From Emticicia fluvialis (GTDB lineage Bacteria > Bacteroidota > Bacteroidia > Cytophagales > Spirosomataceae), in assembly GCF_024793945.1 (NCBI RefSeq), contig NZ_JANUSD010000008.1, forward strand, positions 62,001-126,000: a stretch of 64,000 nt of DNA, read 5' to 3'. Below are positions 46,536-56,088 of the stretch, in pieces. A program made the translations under genes and the position numbers. The notes under the pieces were generated by a model. That model was not told the origin of the DNA. It saw only the letters and a list, made by a program, of their open reading frames with translations, and searched no databases. How positions within the stretch are numbered: position 1 is the first letter of the stretch; the number at the start of each line of letters is the position of its first letter.

Positions 46536-46895
46536 TTTTCTCTATCCTTTATTTCTGATTTATGAGTATTTATAAAATTTATTAACTATCTGCTAAATGT
46601 ATTAAATTGTGAAAAAAGACCAGATAAATGCCTTGCTGGCCGGTTCGTTTTCTGTAGTAAGCGTAAATCGGTTTTTTTTATTCATTTGCGAAATTACCAA
46701 AAATCGGACATCAACTTTCAATGTGGAATTACGTTAGGAAAAATAATTATTTTTAAGTCATGGGTTCTCCAAATTGGTTTTTATCCTATCCGCAATATTT
46801 CTTATAATTTTAGAGAGTTTTGCAATAATCAGAAAAGATGTTGTCGAAATATCTAAATTCTATCAGTATTTTGTTCAGTCTAAATAAGTAATAGA
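46536..46895. other. Divergent spacer between hsdM and SRAP gene
   Basis: 360 bp, AT-rich. It must carry the promoters of the leftward type I operon and the rightward SRAP gene. I see TATTTTG about 25 bp before the SRAP ATG but no full TAnnTTTG box, and no strong hairpin. Confidence 0.3.
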
Positions 46896-47735
46896 ATGTG
46901 CTACCACCTCTCCTTCCTGGTCAAAAAACTATCCGATTTAGCCATCAGGTACAATGATGTGCTTGCGCCAAACTGGCAAGCAAAGATTGATGATTTTCAT
47001 GTGAACATCGAGAACCCCAATCCTGGCCAGCCGATTTCCACTGAATTAATAGAAGAATGGCAAGCCAGACTGGATGCGATTGAATTACCGACCTACCACC
47101 ATGTTACTGGTATGGTGCATCCAAGACTGCCTGTCATTGTAAAACAGGGTATTTTTCTGGTTGAATGGGGGCTTATTCCTTCCTGGGCTCAAGCGGGGTT
47201 TAACAGTATTCATACCTTGAATGCCAGAAGCGAAGACATTTTTACTACCCCATCCTATAGGGATGTAATCATGAAAAGAAGGTGCATTATACCGGTGAGT
47301 AGTTTCTTCGAGACCAGACATGTCCATTCAGAAACAGGCAAGAAAAAAGACACACTCAAAGTCCCCTATAGAATATTCAGAGAGCATGACCTGTTAAGCC
47401 TTGCCGGGGTTTGGGATGTATGGCTAGACCCGGTATACGGTCGCCGTGCCACTTTCTCAATTGTCACCACCAAAGCCAGTCCGCTCATGGCGCAGATACA
47501 TAATAATCCAGACCGACAGGGGCCACGGATGCCCCTCATTCTAACAGAAGAAAACAGGAACGACTGGCTCAACCTGAATTTACCAAAAGAAAACCTAAAG
47601 GAAATCATGCAACCTTATACAGGGGTTCTAAACGCTTATACCGTTTCAACTGATATAAACAATTATCGCAGGGAACCCAACCGACCCAATATAGTAGAAA
47701 AGGTCGAATACCCCATTCCGCCATTAAACGACTAA
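46896..47735 (+). CDS. SRAP-domain protein (YedK/HMCES-like), SOS-associated
   Basis: 279 residues. Catalytic Cys2 directly follows the initiator Met (MCYHLSF). The family blocks NARSEDIF, CIIPVSSFFET (catalytic Glu) and GPRMPLIL are present. SRAP proteins trap abasic sites in single-stranded DNA by forming a Cys adduct, protecting stalled forks. The gene stands beside an S24 repressor, a Y-family polymerase and a DnaE polymerase, forming a damage-response cassette. It converges with the repressor gene, 13 bp apart. Confidence 0.9.
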   Translation: MCYHLSFLVKKLSDLAIRYNDVLAPNWQAKIDDFHVNIENPNPGQPISTELIEEWQARLDAIELPTYHHVTGMVHPRLPVIVKQGIFLVEWGLIPSWAQAGFNSIHTLNARSEDIFTTPSYRDVIMKRRCIIPVSSFFETRHVHSETGKKKDTLKVPYRIFREHDLLSLAGVWDVWLDPVYGRRATFSIVTTKASPLMAQIHNNPDRQGPRMPLILTEENRNDWLNLNLPKENLKEIMQPYTGVLNAYTVSTDINNYRREPNRPNIVEKVEYPIPPLND

Positions 47736-47748
47736 CCGACAAGGATTT

Positions 47749-48570
47749 TCAGTTGCTACGAGCGACTATCTCTTCCATCCGTTCCTTAAACTGGTCGATG
47801 TTGTGGGTCAAACCACGCATCTGAAAAAACAGATTTTCAAAGGAAAACTCATCTTCCTTATAAACCTTTGCGCTAAAATAACCTTTATATTCCCACAGCT
47901 CATAGATGGTTTCAGGAGCAATCTTGTAAGGTTTGTATAATTTATTGTCAGACACTAAATGAAGGAAACCATTCTCAGCTATTTTATCAAACACACGCTT
48001 GAAAACAATCCCATCTTCGGAGACAATAATATAACAATGGCCATTTTTGATAGCCTTTAAGCTCTCCACATGCCTTCCGATGATGATGGCATCATCAGGA
48101 ATAGGAAGCATAGAATCTCCCGTAATAGGAAATGCCCTGTGCATACCACTACCCTTTGCAATAAACGGCACATTAATCGTGGGCAATTTTTCAATGAACT
48201 CAGGGTCAGCATATCCTTTCAGATAACCCGCAGACGCTTTAACCGGAACAACCTCTATTCCCTGGTATTTTTCATTTTCCGATATGAGAATAGGAAAGAG
48301 TAATCTGTTCTCACTACTCTGCATGATTCCTCTCATATCAATCTTACTCAAATCAGATTTGGTAATCGCATCAAGAGCAATGTGAAAGTGGCTTGAAATC
48401 ATATTTAGCAGGTCAATGGGAATAGCCCGGGTTCCGGTCTCATAATTAGATAGTCGGGAAGGGGATATTCCGAGGGTATCCGCTAACTGCTCTTGTGATA
48501 CACCCTTATGCAGCCGTAAAAGCTTGATGTTTTGGGCTATCTGTAATTGCGTTTTGATATTCTTTTCCAT
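47749..48570 (-). CDS. LexA-like repressor: XRE HTH plus S24 autopeptidase
   Basis: 273 residues from ATG 48570; the longer open frame would run through the operator. HTH at about 15-55 (NIKLLRLHKGVSQEQLADTL, SRLSNYETG). The S24 domain has the likely cleavage site Ala-Gly in KASAGYLKGY, the catalytic Ser in ITGDSMLP and Lys in GIVFKRVF. RecA-stimulated self-cleavage would derepress the divergent dinB-dnaE genes. Two palindromes lie between it and dinB. Confidence 0.9.
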   Translation of the reverse strand: MEKNIKTQLQIAQNIKLLRLHKGVSQEQLADTLGISPSRLSNYETGTRAIPIDLLNMISSHFHIALDAITKSDLSKIDMRGIMQSSENRLLFPILISENEKYQGIEVVPVKASAGYLKGYADPEFIEKLPTINVPFIAKGSGMHRAFPITGDSMLPIPDDAIIIGRHVESLKAIKNGHCYIIVSEDGIVFKRVFDKIAENGFLHLVSDNKLYKPYKIAPETIYELWEYKGYFSAKVYKEDEFSFENLFFQMRGLTHNIDQFKERMEEIVARSN

Positions 48571-48579
48571 TGGTTCACG

Positions 48580-48595
48580 GTTTGTGGATACAAAC
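48580..48595. promoter_or_regulatory. Operator-like palindrome near repressor start
   Basis: GTTTGT-GGAT-ACAAAC, perfect 6-bp arms, 10 bp before the repressor ATG. On the minus strand it overlaps a -7-like box TATGTTTG (plus-strand 48591-48598), which suggests autoregulation. Confidence 0.55.
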
Positions 48596-48615
48596 ATACA
48601 CAAAGTGTTAATACT

Positions 48616-48639
48616 TTTATTTTGAAATCTCAAAATAAA
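48616..48639. promoter_or_regulatory. Operator-like palindrome near dinB start
   Basis: TTTATTTTGA-AATC-TCAAAATAAA, perfect 10-bp arms and a 4-bp centre, ending 11 bp before the dinB ATG. It fits a binding site for the S24 repressor encoded next to it. Confidence 0.65.
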
Positions 48640-48650
48640 TTTTCCAGGAT

Positions 48651-49853
48651 ATGCCTCATTTGACTGATAAAGCGATTGTTCACTATGACCTTGATAGCTT
48701 TTTTGTTTCAGTAGAGCGATTAAAAAATTCATCACTCATCGGAAAACCAATCGTTGTTGGCGGGACAGGTGAACGGGGTGTAATTGCTTCGGCCAGCTAT
48801 GAAGCCCGTAAATTTGGTGTTCATTCAGCCATGTCCTCCCAAATGGCCAGGCGACTCTGTCCCGATGCCATATTTGTGAAAGGAGATTATGAATCTTATT
48901 CTAAATATTCCTCAATGGTCACTGAGATTATCAGCGAGTCGGTGCCTGTGTTGGAAAAGGCCAGCATTGATGAATTTTACTGTGATTTCACAGGCATGGA
49001 AAAATTCTTTGGTTGCTACAAATGGGCTTCCATGATTCAGGACAAAGTCAAAAGTGAAACAGGCCTGACGACCACCTTTGCCTTAAGCAGTAATAAAACA
49101 GTCAGTAAAGTTGCCACCAATGAAGTAAAGCCCAATGGAAGAACACAGGTACTTAACGGAAGAGAAAAGACATTTCTTTCCCCATTGCCGGTGGGCAAAT
49201 TGCCCCTGGTCGGCGAAGTAGCTACCAAAACCCTGCGAAACATGGGCATTCAGCAGATAGGAGCCTTGGCTTCCATGCCCCTGAATTTACTGGAGGGCGT
49301 TTTTGGCAAACTAGGAAAGATTTACTGGGAACGAGCGAACGGAATAGATGATACGCCCATTGTTCCTTTTCATGACCAGAAATCCATTTCAAAAGAACTG
49401 ACCTTTAATGAGGACACCACCGATACCGCCAAAATCAAAAGCCTCTTGGTTCATATGGTGGAAGGCATCACTTATGATTTAAGAAAACAACAAAAATGTG
49501 CCGGAACCATTGCCGTCAAGATACGCTATTCCAATTTTGATACCCATACCAAGCAGGTGAATGTATTCTATACTTCTGACGATCAATTAATTATAGAAAA
49601 GGTCATGGCCTTATTTGATAGTCTCTATGACCGTCGCCTGTTAATCAGGTTGGTTGGGGTAAGGCTTACCAAATTGGTTCAGGGGTATTCTCAGATTAAT
49701 CTATTCGATGATTCATCCAAATTTGCTTCTCTTCATCAGGCGATGGATAAAGTCAGACACAAATACGGAGAAAGAATTTTAGGACGGGTTTGGGGTATGC
49801 AACTCAACAAGCCCAAGATTTTGACAAGGAAAGCCCGCAAGTACCTGAAATAA
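48651..49853 (+). CDS. dinB: Y-family DNA polymerase (DinB/Pol IV-like)
   Basis: 400 residues. Catalytic motifs: HYDLDSFFVSVE (near residue 12) and KASIDEFYCDFTG (near 103). Finger, thumb and HhH parts (LPLVGEVATKTLRNMGI) and the little-finger domain are all present; the C-terminus lacks an obvious beta-clamp motif. It performs translesion synthesis. DnaE follows after 16 bp. Transcription is probably controlled by the divergent S24 repressor. Confidence 0.93.
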   Translation: MPHLTDKAIVHYDLDSFFVSVERLKNSSLIGKPIVVGGTGERGVIASASYEARKFGVHSAMSSQMARRLCPDAIFVKGDYESYSKYSSMVTEIISESVPVLEKASIDEFYCDFTGMEKFFGCYKWASMIQDKVKSETGLTTTFALSSNKTVSKVATNEVKPNGRTQVLNGREKTFLSPLPVGKLPLVGEVATKTLRNMGIQQIGALASMPLNLLEGVFGKLGKIYWERANGIDDTPIVPFHDQKSISKELTFNEDTTDTAKIKSLLVHMVEGITYDLRKQQKCAGTIAVKIRYSNFDTHTKQVNVFYTSDDQLIIEKVMALFDSLYDRRLLIRLVGVRLTKLVQGYSQINLFDDSSKFASLHQAMDKVRHKYGERILGRVWGMQLNKPKILTRKARKYLK

Positions 49854-49869
49854 TAAACTGCTCAATAAA

Positions 49870-52866
49870 ATGTATATAAACTGCCATTCCTACTTTAGCC
49901 TGTCATACGGGACATTAAGTATCAAATCACTTGTGCAACGCGGAAAAGAATCAGGTTGCAAGATCATGGCCTTAACGGATATCAATGCTTGCAGCGGTGT
50001 CTTTGATTTTGTCTATGAGTGCCAACAGGCAGGCATAAAACCGTTGGTGGGTATTGAGTTTCGCAATGGGGATGATTTCAAATACATCATGCTGGCTGCC
50101 AATGCAGCCGGTTTCTATGAAATGAACCAATTTCTCACGGATTATCTCGAAACAGAAAAGCCCTTTCCCACCAAAGCACCTGAATCAGAAAATGTATTTA
50201 CCATTTATCCGCTCTCTCACTTCAATGCCGGTCGTGATTTGCGGATGGGTGACAATGAATATATCGGCATCCGGTTTTGGGAAATAAATCAGCTTTTCAG
50301 ATATAAAGACCATCCGGTCATTCACAAAGTGCTTGCCTATCACACCTTAACTTTCGATGATAAAACCTCCCATAATGTGCATCGACTGCTACGGGCAATC
50401 GGTAAGAATACCCTGCTTAGCAAACTGGACAAAAACATTGAAGCAAACAATCATGAAACGTTTTTTACCATTCCTGATTTGCTAGACAAGTTTCAGAACT
50501 GTAAAGCCTTCCTTCGGAATACGGCCTTGGTAGTGAATGGGTGTGATTTCCAATTCGATTATAAAACCAACAAAAGCAAGCAGGTTTTTACCACCAGCAA
50601 GCCGGCAGATATGGCCATGCTTCGCAAACTCGCCTATGACGGTGCAGAGAACCGCTATGAAAGGATTACCCAGGAAGTAAAAGAACGCATAGAAAAAGAA
50701 CTGGCCATCATTGAAACCCTGAATTTTGCATCATATTTTCTTATCACCTGGGATATTCTGCGTTTTGCGCGTTCCAAGGGCTATTTCCATGTTGGCAGAG
50801 GTTCAGGGGCTAATAGCATTGTGGCGTACTGTGTCGAAATTACAGATGTTGACCCCATCGAATTGAATCTTTTTTTTGAGCGTTTCATCAATCCTGAACG
50901 GACTTCGCCACCGGACTTCGATTTGGATTTCAGTTGGGATGAACGCGATGAAGTTATAGAATATATTTTCACCAGATATGGTAAAGACCATGTTTGCCTG
51001 ATTGCTACCTACAATACATATCAGAAGAACAGCGCGGTCAGGGAGCTGGCGAAAGTATTCGGACTACCCAAGCGTGAGATTGATGATTTGATTGATTATC
51101 CTGAAAAGGTGAGTACTAACCCGCATGTCAGATATATTTTAAAGTATGCCCCCTTACTCATTGACCTGCCGCACAACCTCTCTATCCACGCGGGTGGGGT
51201 GCTTATTTCTGAACTTCCAATATACCATTACACCGCCTTGCTGCCTATGCCCAAAGGGTTCCCTGTCAGTATGTGGGACATGTACGTCGCAGAAGATATT
51301 GGCTTCCCCAAGTTTGATATCTTAAGTCAGAGAGGCTTGGGACATATCAAAATGACGGTTGATATCGTCCGGCAGAACCATCAAATCAATATAGATATTC
51401 ATCAGGTTCAGAAATTCAAAAAGGATGAAAACATCAAAAAACAGCTTCAGAAAAATGAAACGATGGGCTGTTTTTATATTGAGTCACCTGCCATGCGTCA
51501 ATTGATGAATAAACTGCATGTAGATAATTATCTGCTGCTGGTAGCTGCCAGTTCAATTATCCGCCCAGGCGTAGCCAGTAGTGGGATGATGGGAGAATTT
51601 ATCAGACGACACCACAACCCACATAACATCAGCTATCTGCATCCCCGGATGGCAGAATTATTGAGCGAAACCTATGGGGTAATGATTTATCAGGAGGATG
51701 TATTAAAGGTAGCCTCGGGATTTGCGAACCTTAGCTTATCGGAAGCCGATGTGCTAAGAAGGGCCATGTCCGGCAAATATCGGTCGCGTGTGGAATTTCA
51801 GAAACTGGTAGATAAGTGGTTCGCCAACTGTAAGGAAATGGGATACCCTGAAGAACTGGCCAAAGAAGTATGGCGACAGGTGGAAAGTTTCGCAGGATAC
51901 AGTTTTTCAAAAGCGCATAGTGCGTCGTATGCAGTTGAGAGTTATCAGAGCTTGTTTCTGAAAACCTACTATCCACTCGAATTTATGACCGCAGTTATCA
52001 ACAATCAGGGAGGCTTTTACAGAGCGCAATATTACTTTCATGAAGCCAAACGATGGGGTGCAGAGGTAGAAGTGCCGGAAATCAATGAAAGCGAATATAT
52101 CACTACAATACAGGGAAAAATTATCTGGATGGGCTTTATGCATGTGAAGTCCCTGGAATATAATCTGATAACAGAAATCTGCCGGGAGCGAAAGCAGGGA
52201 GGGGTGTACAGGTCATTTGATGATTTTGTGAACAGGGTCAATGTTGACCTGCAACAATTGATAATTCTTATTCGGGTAGGAGCCTTCCGAAGATTGGGCT
52301 CTTCCAAAATAGAACTGCTCTGGACAGCCCATTTATTGTATCATGGCCGGTTCAAACCTATTACTTATAAAGAAACGCTGTTTGAAAAGATTGAAACCCC
52401 GACATATAAACTACCCGTTTTTTCAGAAGATTATAAAAGGATTGAAGATGCCTATGACGAAATGGAACTCATTGGCTTTTCAATGCTTTCCCCGTTTGAA
52501 TTGGCAGATGAGCCTATTTCAAGTAATCTTGGTGCAGACGATTTTCAAAGTCTGTATAATCAGAATATCAGAATCTATGGTTACTATGTGACCAATAAAA
52601 CCATACGAACTAAGAATAAAAAATTGATGGCCTTTGGGTATTTCATTGATGTGTATGGGAAGTTCTTTGATACCACACACTTCCCACAGGTATTAGAAAA
52701 GCAAAAATTTACCGGTACTGGTGTCTATGAGATCAAAGGAAAAGTAGTGGAGGATTTCGGCTTCTATTCCATTGAAGTGCATCACATGCGTAAACTGCCA
52801 GTCAAGCCAGACCCGAGGACTGTCGGTAACTTAGAGCAAACGGAGACAATTATGCTTGCGGAGTAA
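49870..52866 (+). CDS. DnaE-type DNA polymerase III alpha subunit, short (error-prone class)
   Basis: 998 residues. PHP domain at the N-terminus (NCHSYFSLSYGTLSIKSLVQ), palm catalytic Asp residues in SPPDFDLDFSWDERDE (near 350), third Asp region near 475 (WDMYVAEDIGFPKFDILSQR), HhH, and a C-terminal OB fold (about 895-975). It lacks the long C-terminal tail of replicative DnaE. With dinB and an S24 repressor it matches the SOS mutagenesis cassettes of many bacteria (ImuB/DnaE2-type logic, with a DinB-like partner). Confidence 0.92.
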   Translation: MYINCHSYFSLSYGTLSIKSLVQRGKESGCKIMALTDINACSGVFDFVYECQQAGIKPLVGIEFRNGDDFKYIMLAANAAGFYEMNQFLTDYLETEKPFPTKAPESENVFTIYPLSHFNAGRDLRMGDNEYIGIRFWEINQLFRYKDHPVIHKVLAYHTLTFDDKTSHNVHRLLRAIGKNTLLSKLDKNIEANNHETFFTIPDLLDKFQNCKAFLRNTALVVNGCDFQFDYKTNKSKQVFTTSKPADMAMLRKLAYDGAENRYERITQEVKERIEKELAIIETLNFASYFLITWDILRFARSKGYFHVGRGSGANSIVAYCVEITDVDPIELNLFFERFINPERTSPPDFDLDFSWDERDEVIEYIFTRYGKDHVCLIATYNTYQKNSAVRELAKVFGLPKREIDDLIDYPEKVSTNPHVRYILKYAPLLIDLPHNLSIHAGGVLISELPIYHYTALLPMPKGFPVSMWDMYVAEDIGFPKFDILSQRGLGHIKMTVDIVRQNHQINIDIHQVQKFKKDENIKKQLQKNETMGCFYIESPAMRQLMNKLHVDNYLLLVAASSIIRPGVASSGMMGEFIRRHHNPHNISYLHPRMAELLSETYGVMIYQEDVLKVASGFANLSLSEADVLRRAMSGKYRSRVEFQKLVDKWFANCKEMGYPEELAKEVWRQVESFAGYSFSKAHSASYAVESYQSLFLKTYYPLEFMTAVINNQGGFYRAQYYFHEAKRWGAEVEVPEINESEYITTIQGKIIWMGFMHVKSLEYNLITEICRERKQGGVYRSFDDFVNRVNVDLQQLIILIRVGAFRRLGSSKIELLWTAHLLYHGRFKPITYKETLFEKIETPTYKLPVFSEDYKRIEDAYDEMELIGFSMLSPFELADEPISSNLGADDFQSLYNQNIRIYGYYVTNKTIRTKNKKLMAFGYFIDVYGKFFDTTHFPQVLEKQKFTGTGVYEIKGKVVEDFGFYSIEVHHMRKLPVKPDPRTVGNLEQTETIMLAE

Positions 52867-52888
52867 CACAAAAATTAAAAGATTAAAA

Positions 52889-53776
52889 TTATGGATTTTT
52901 AGCATTAGAGCCTTTATCTCCAAATTTAAGAATTGAGAAACCAACACCCACTCCCAACCAAGGCCAACCTTGATATTCCCAGTTTTTACCTAAGTCCCGA
53001 GAAAGATAGTCAAAGCCCAAAACTGTAGAAATTTGTAAACCAGTTCTTTTATTTGTGAATATAAATCCTAACGCAGGAGTAATGGCAGAAGCATTTGTTT
53101 TTTCTATAACAAATCCATTTGTTGACTCCTTATCAACAGGGATGCTGCTTAATCCTATTGAGGCAACAAGATCGGTTTTGAGTGCTGCATTTCTACCAGT
53201 TAACCTAAGCGCTAATGATAGACCGATATTAATTTCAGATGAAAAATCGAATGCTCTCAATATTTTATCATTGCTGCCTTTTTCTGCAAATCTAAGTTTT
53301 AGAGGTAAAACCATTGTGCCAAATCCAAATCGTCCTTCTACTTCTTCTGCTAAATCTCCAAACTCTTTGGACGATAACACGAAAAATACGTTTGGATATG
53401 AGGCATCATCAATCAAATTTTTGATTGCTGTCTCCTTTGCTACTGCAATTGAAGCTGCACCCATACCTTTGGCATTGGCATCAACCACAACTGGAGTAGC
53501 ATTGATTTCAGCAGAGGAAGGCTCATAAAAATAGACTTTATTTAATGTTACATCATCGCCAAATTTATTTATAAAGATAACTTTTCTGCCATCCGTGAAT
53601 TTATTAACAACTGTAAACAACCAACCTGGCAAAACTGATTCCTTTTTTGGATTGGCTAGAGGATTACCATTTATATCACATTGGTCTAGTTTTGCGCCCA
53701 GTTTGAATTCATATGTTTGAGAGTAAACACTAGAGAAGCTCAAAATCATAATAAGTATTAGGGCAAATTTTTTCAT
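52889..53776 (-). CDS. Secreted hypothetical protein
   Basis: 295 residues with a signal peptide (MKKFALILIMILSFSSVYSQ). The C-terminal part alternates short hydrophobic strands and turns (IGLSLALRLTGRNAALKTDL, TPALGFIFTNKRTGLQISTV), which suggests an outer-membrane or periplasmic beta protein. No family recognised. Convergent with dnaE (23 bp apart), so it is probably cargo rather than part of the SOS cassette. Confidence 0.6.
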   Translation of the reverse strand: MKKFALILIMILSFSSVYSQTYEFKLGAKLDQCDINGNPLANPKKESVLPGWLFTVVNKFTDGRKVIFINKFGDDVTLNKVYFYEPSSAEINATPVVVDANAKGMGAASIAVAKETAIKNLIDDASYPNVFFVLSSKEFGDLAEEVEGRFGFGTMVLPLKLRFAEKGSNDKILRAFDFSSEINIGLSLALRLTGRNAALKTDLVASIGLSSIPVDKESTNGFVIEKTNASAITPALGFIFTNKRTGLQISTVLGFDYLSRDLGKNWEYQGWPWLGVGVGFSILKFGDKGSNAKNP

Positions 53777-53880
53777 TTCTATTTAGGTTTAAAATTTTGC
53801 CAGTAAGTTATTTCATTAAAGCCGCAAATGCGATTTGTTTTTATTTACTGGTACCTAAATCTTCAAATCCAAATCAACTA

Positions 53881-54016
53881 ATGAGAAACTTTATGATTGC
53901 TTTAGCACTAATTGCATCTATTGGACTTGTCTACACGCCAACCCAAAGCAATTTTGAACGAGGACAAAACCATTAACATCTGTGATTCTTATTTGACATC
54001 AAAACACTTCAAATAA
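53881..54016 (+). pseudogene. Degenerate small secreted protein gene
   Basis: ATG 53881 opens a 31-codon signal-peptide-like frame (MRNFMIALALIASIGLVY) ending at 53976. A +1 shift continues as NEDKTINICDSYLTSKHF to a TAA at 54014. This looks like a frameshifted exported small protein of a type common in Bacteroidota. Low certainty. Confidence 0.3.
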
Positions 54017-54048
54017 GAAAAGTACGCTAATAGGGTTGCCTTAAATAA

Positions 54049-54567
54049 ACTATAAAACCTGTAGCATATCAAGTAGAACTTTTTGAAACACTTGAAATGT
54101 CAACTTATACATTACCAGCCAGGGCAAATGAAAACCAATAGATTGAGGAGTTCTTCGACGAACTTGAATATTTAGGTTTTACGAAAAGATCACCCTTTGA
54201 ACTGGTGAAAGAACCTCTGAAAAGCAACTTATCTGCCAATGATCTGTTATCGCAATTGGCATGAACAATCACTATTTACCGTTATTATGTAATATGGAAA
54301 CCTGTGCGCACCAAGAATAAGAAATTGATGGGTTTCGGATACTTCGTTGATCTGGCCGGAAACTTTTTTGACACCACACATTTTCCGCCATCATTGGAAA
54401 AATACCCTTTTTTAGGTCGTGCGGTGTATGAGATTGTTGGAAAGGTGGTAGAGGAATTTGGTTCTCCATCACTTGAAGTCAGCACCATGCGAAAAATGGC
54501 AATCAAGCCAGACCCCAGAAGTGTTTTTGAATACGGACATGATGAAAGTGTGATGATGATTGGTTAA
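54049..54567 (+). pseudogene. Remnant of a second DnaE-type polymerase gene (C-terminal part)
   Basis: Translations match the last 170 residues of the intact DnaE: KPVAYQVELFETLE against KPITYKETLFEKIE, FDELEYLGF against YDEMELIGF, then RTKNKKLMGFGYFVDLAGNF against RTKNKKLMAFGYFIDVYGKF. An in-frame TAG near 54150, a TGA near 54262 and a frameshift before 54304 break it; only the last part (54304-54567) is open. It records an earlier second SOS cassette. Confidence 0.85.
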
Positions 54568-54615
54568 TTTAAAAGATGTTCGTCGGATAAGTAGTCAATT
54601 AGAGTATCAAAAAAT

Positions 54616-55161
54616 TTATTCTTTATTATTAATGATATTCTGGACTTTACCATTTAAATCATTTTTGAATTTACTGCTCGACTGGATTGCAAGAATCAAT
54701 GGCAATGTGCAAACAAAGAATGCCAAAAAACTAACAAAAAAGTTAGCCGTCGAAAGACCTGCTATTAAAGCTAAGACTATACCCACCGGAACTAATATGC
54801 CTGCTATTACTCCCATTGCAACTTCTGCGCCTAAACTTTCAAACCGTAAGTTAGACCGTATTGTACTATTGGTTGTATTATAAGAAGTATTTAAATTATT
54901 ATTCATCACATGAAGAACATACCAGCTATTTTTATCCTTACGCGAAGACGTAATCATAGTCAAATTATGACCCACACTAATTGGGATTATTTCATGGATT
55001 CTATAGAAAAATTCACCATATTCGTTTTTTATAAAAATGTCCAACCATCTTTGAGTATCAGAAGATACACTACCTTTAAAAGATGAAATTTGGACATCTA
55101 CACACTCTTTTACATCAGTAACTACTCCTTGTATTTTGCGAAACTCTAAGTTTTCAATCAT
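54616..55161 (-). CDS. Membrane-associated hypothetical protein
   Basis: 181 residues; two hydrophobic segments near 118-140 and 145-165 (VAMGVIAGILVPVGIVLALI, FFVSFLAFFVCTLPLILAI). The N-terminal 110 residues form a soluble domain. No family recognised. It lies next to the dnaE remnant and may be cargo. Confidence 0.6.
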   Translation of the reverse strand: MIENLEFRKIQGVVTDVKECVDVQISSFKGSVSSDTQRWLDIFIKNEYGEFFYRIHEIIPISVGHNLTMITSSRKDKNSWYVLHVMNNNLNTSYNTTNSTIRSNLRFESLGAEVAMGVIAGILVPVGIVLALIAGLSTANFFVSFLAFFVCTLPLILAIQSSSKFKNDLNGKVQNIINNKE

Positions 55162-55461
55162 AATTTATTCGTTTAGGTTTTTTGTGCAAAATAGTGTCTC
55201 TGGTTTTTCATTCGTCTGTATTGATCTATACAAATAGATAGACTTCGCTTTACATTTTGTCAAAAGCAGTTTTCTTTGTTGACACAAGAAGGTGTTAAAC
55301 GAGAAATAGAACCGAAATAGATGTTTGATTTGCAGGTATTGGTTTTCAAAAAAAAGCGAGGGTTTCCTCGCTTTCAATGCACCTACATTTTAGTTAGTCT
55401 CCCAACGGTTAGCTGCAAAATGACCTTCTTTTTTAGATAGAACAGAGACAGCGTAACAAAG

Positions 55462-55620
55462 TCATTTATCATCGTCTTGTTTTTCAGGTACAAAGACTCC
55501 CCATAAATCTCGCACATAAACTGTTGGACCTGATACGATTTTAGTTGGCTCACCTCTAAAGTCAGTTTCTATGACCTGTCCAGTCATTGTCCCGGTGTTG
55601 CTTAATACTTCAGTCTCCAT
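55462..55620 (-). CDS. Possible small protein, 52 residues
   Basis: ATG 55620 to TGA 55462 encodes a 52-residue peptide (starts METEVLSNTGTMTGQVIETD; ends VRDLWGVFVPEKQDDDK). Composition looks protein-like and no other gene covers this stretch. No Shine-Dalgarno and no homologue recognised. Confidence 0.4.
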   Translation of the reverse strand: METEVLSNTGTMTGQVIETDFRGEPTKIVSGPTVYVRDLWGVFVPEKQDDDK

Positions 55621-56088
55621 ATGATTTTATTGGTTACAATTGACGATGATTTTCCGTCCATCGCATGACGGTTAAAAACTATATGAACAAAGGATTGATT
55701 ATATAAGATAGGCTCACCGTTTTCGACCCTCAAAAAAGAGTATGTGAATTTTAAAACCTACTTGATGCAAGTTAAAGAGTTTTATTTTTTAGGTCGCGAT
55801 TTTGACCCATACATGATGAAAAGCCCGGATTTACATTTTGTCAAAGTAATCCGCGCTATCAATAAAAAGTTAAAAAGAAATATGAGATAGAAGACAAGTG
55901 GCAAAGGTATAATCCTTGTAGTATTAATTTTAGGAGCGTTATTTGGCCGGTAATGCTGTAATTAATCCAGACTAATTGGCAAAGGATAATTTAAGAACTG
56001 AACAGTTTTGTGGGTGAGTAAACGTTTATTTACGATGATAAGATAGGACTTTTAACTATTGAATTTTTAATATGAGATTTTACTTTTT
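55621..56088. other. Intergenic stretch with one weak small ORF
   Basis: About 470 bp. The only candidate is a 41-codon plus-strand frame at 55765-55890 (starts MQVKEFYFLGRDFDPYMMKS), which extends upstream without a start and may be a decayed gene end. Nothing else recognised. Confidence 0.3.

Noticed and set aside
54304..54567. Independent 87-residue gene
   Set aside because: It is the open tail of the decayed DnaE copy, not a gene with its own start signals.
54560..54883. 107-codon plus-strand frame
   Set aside because: It is antisense to the 181-residue membrane protein gene, which has better composition and start.
55165..55377. 70-codon minus-strand frame
   Set aside because: Phe/Lys-rich with no ribosome site and abutting the next gene; composition fits AT-rich non-coding DNA.
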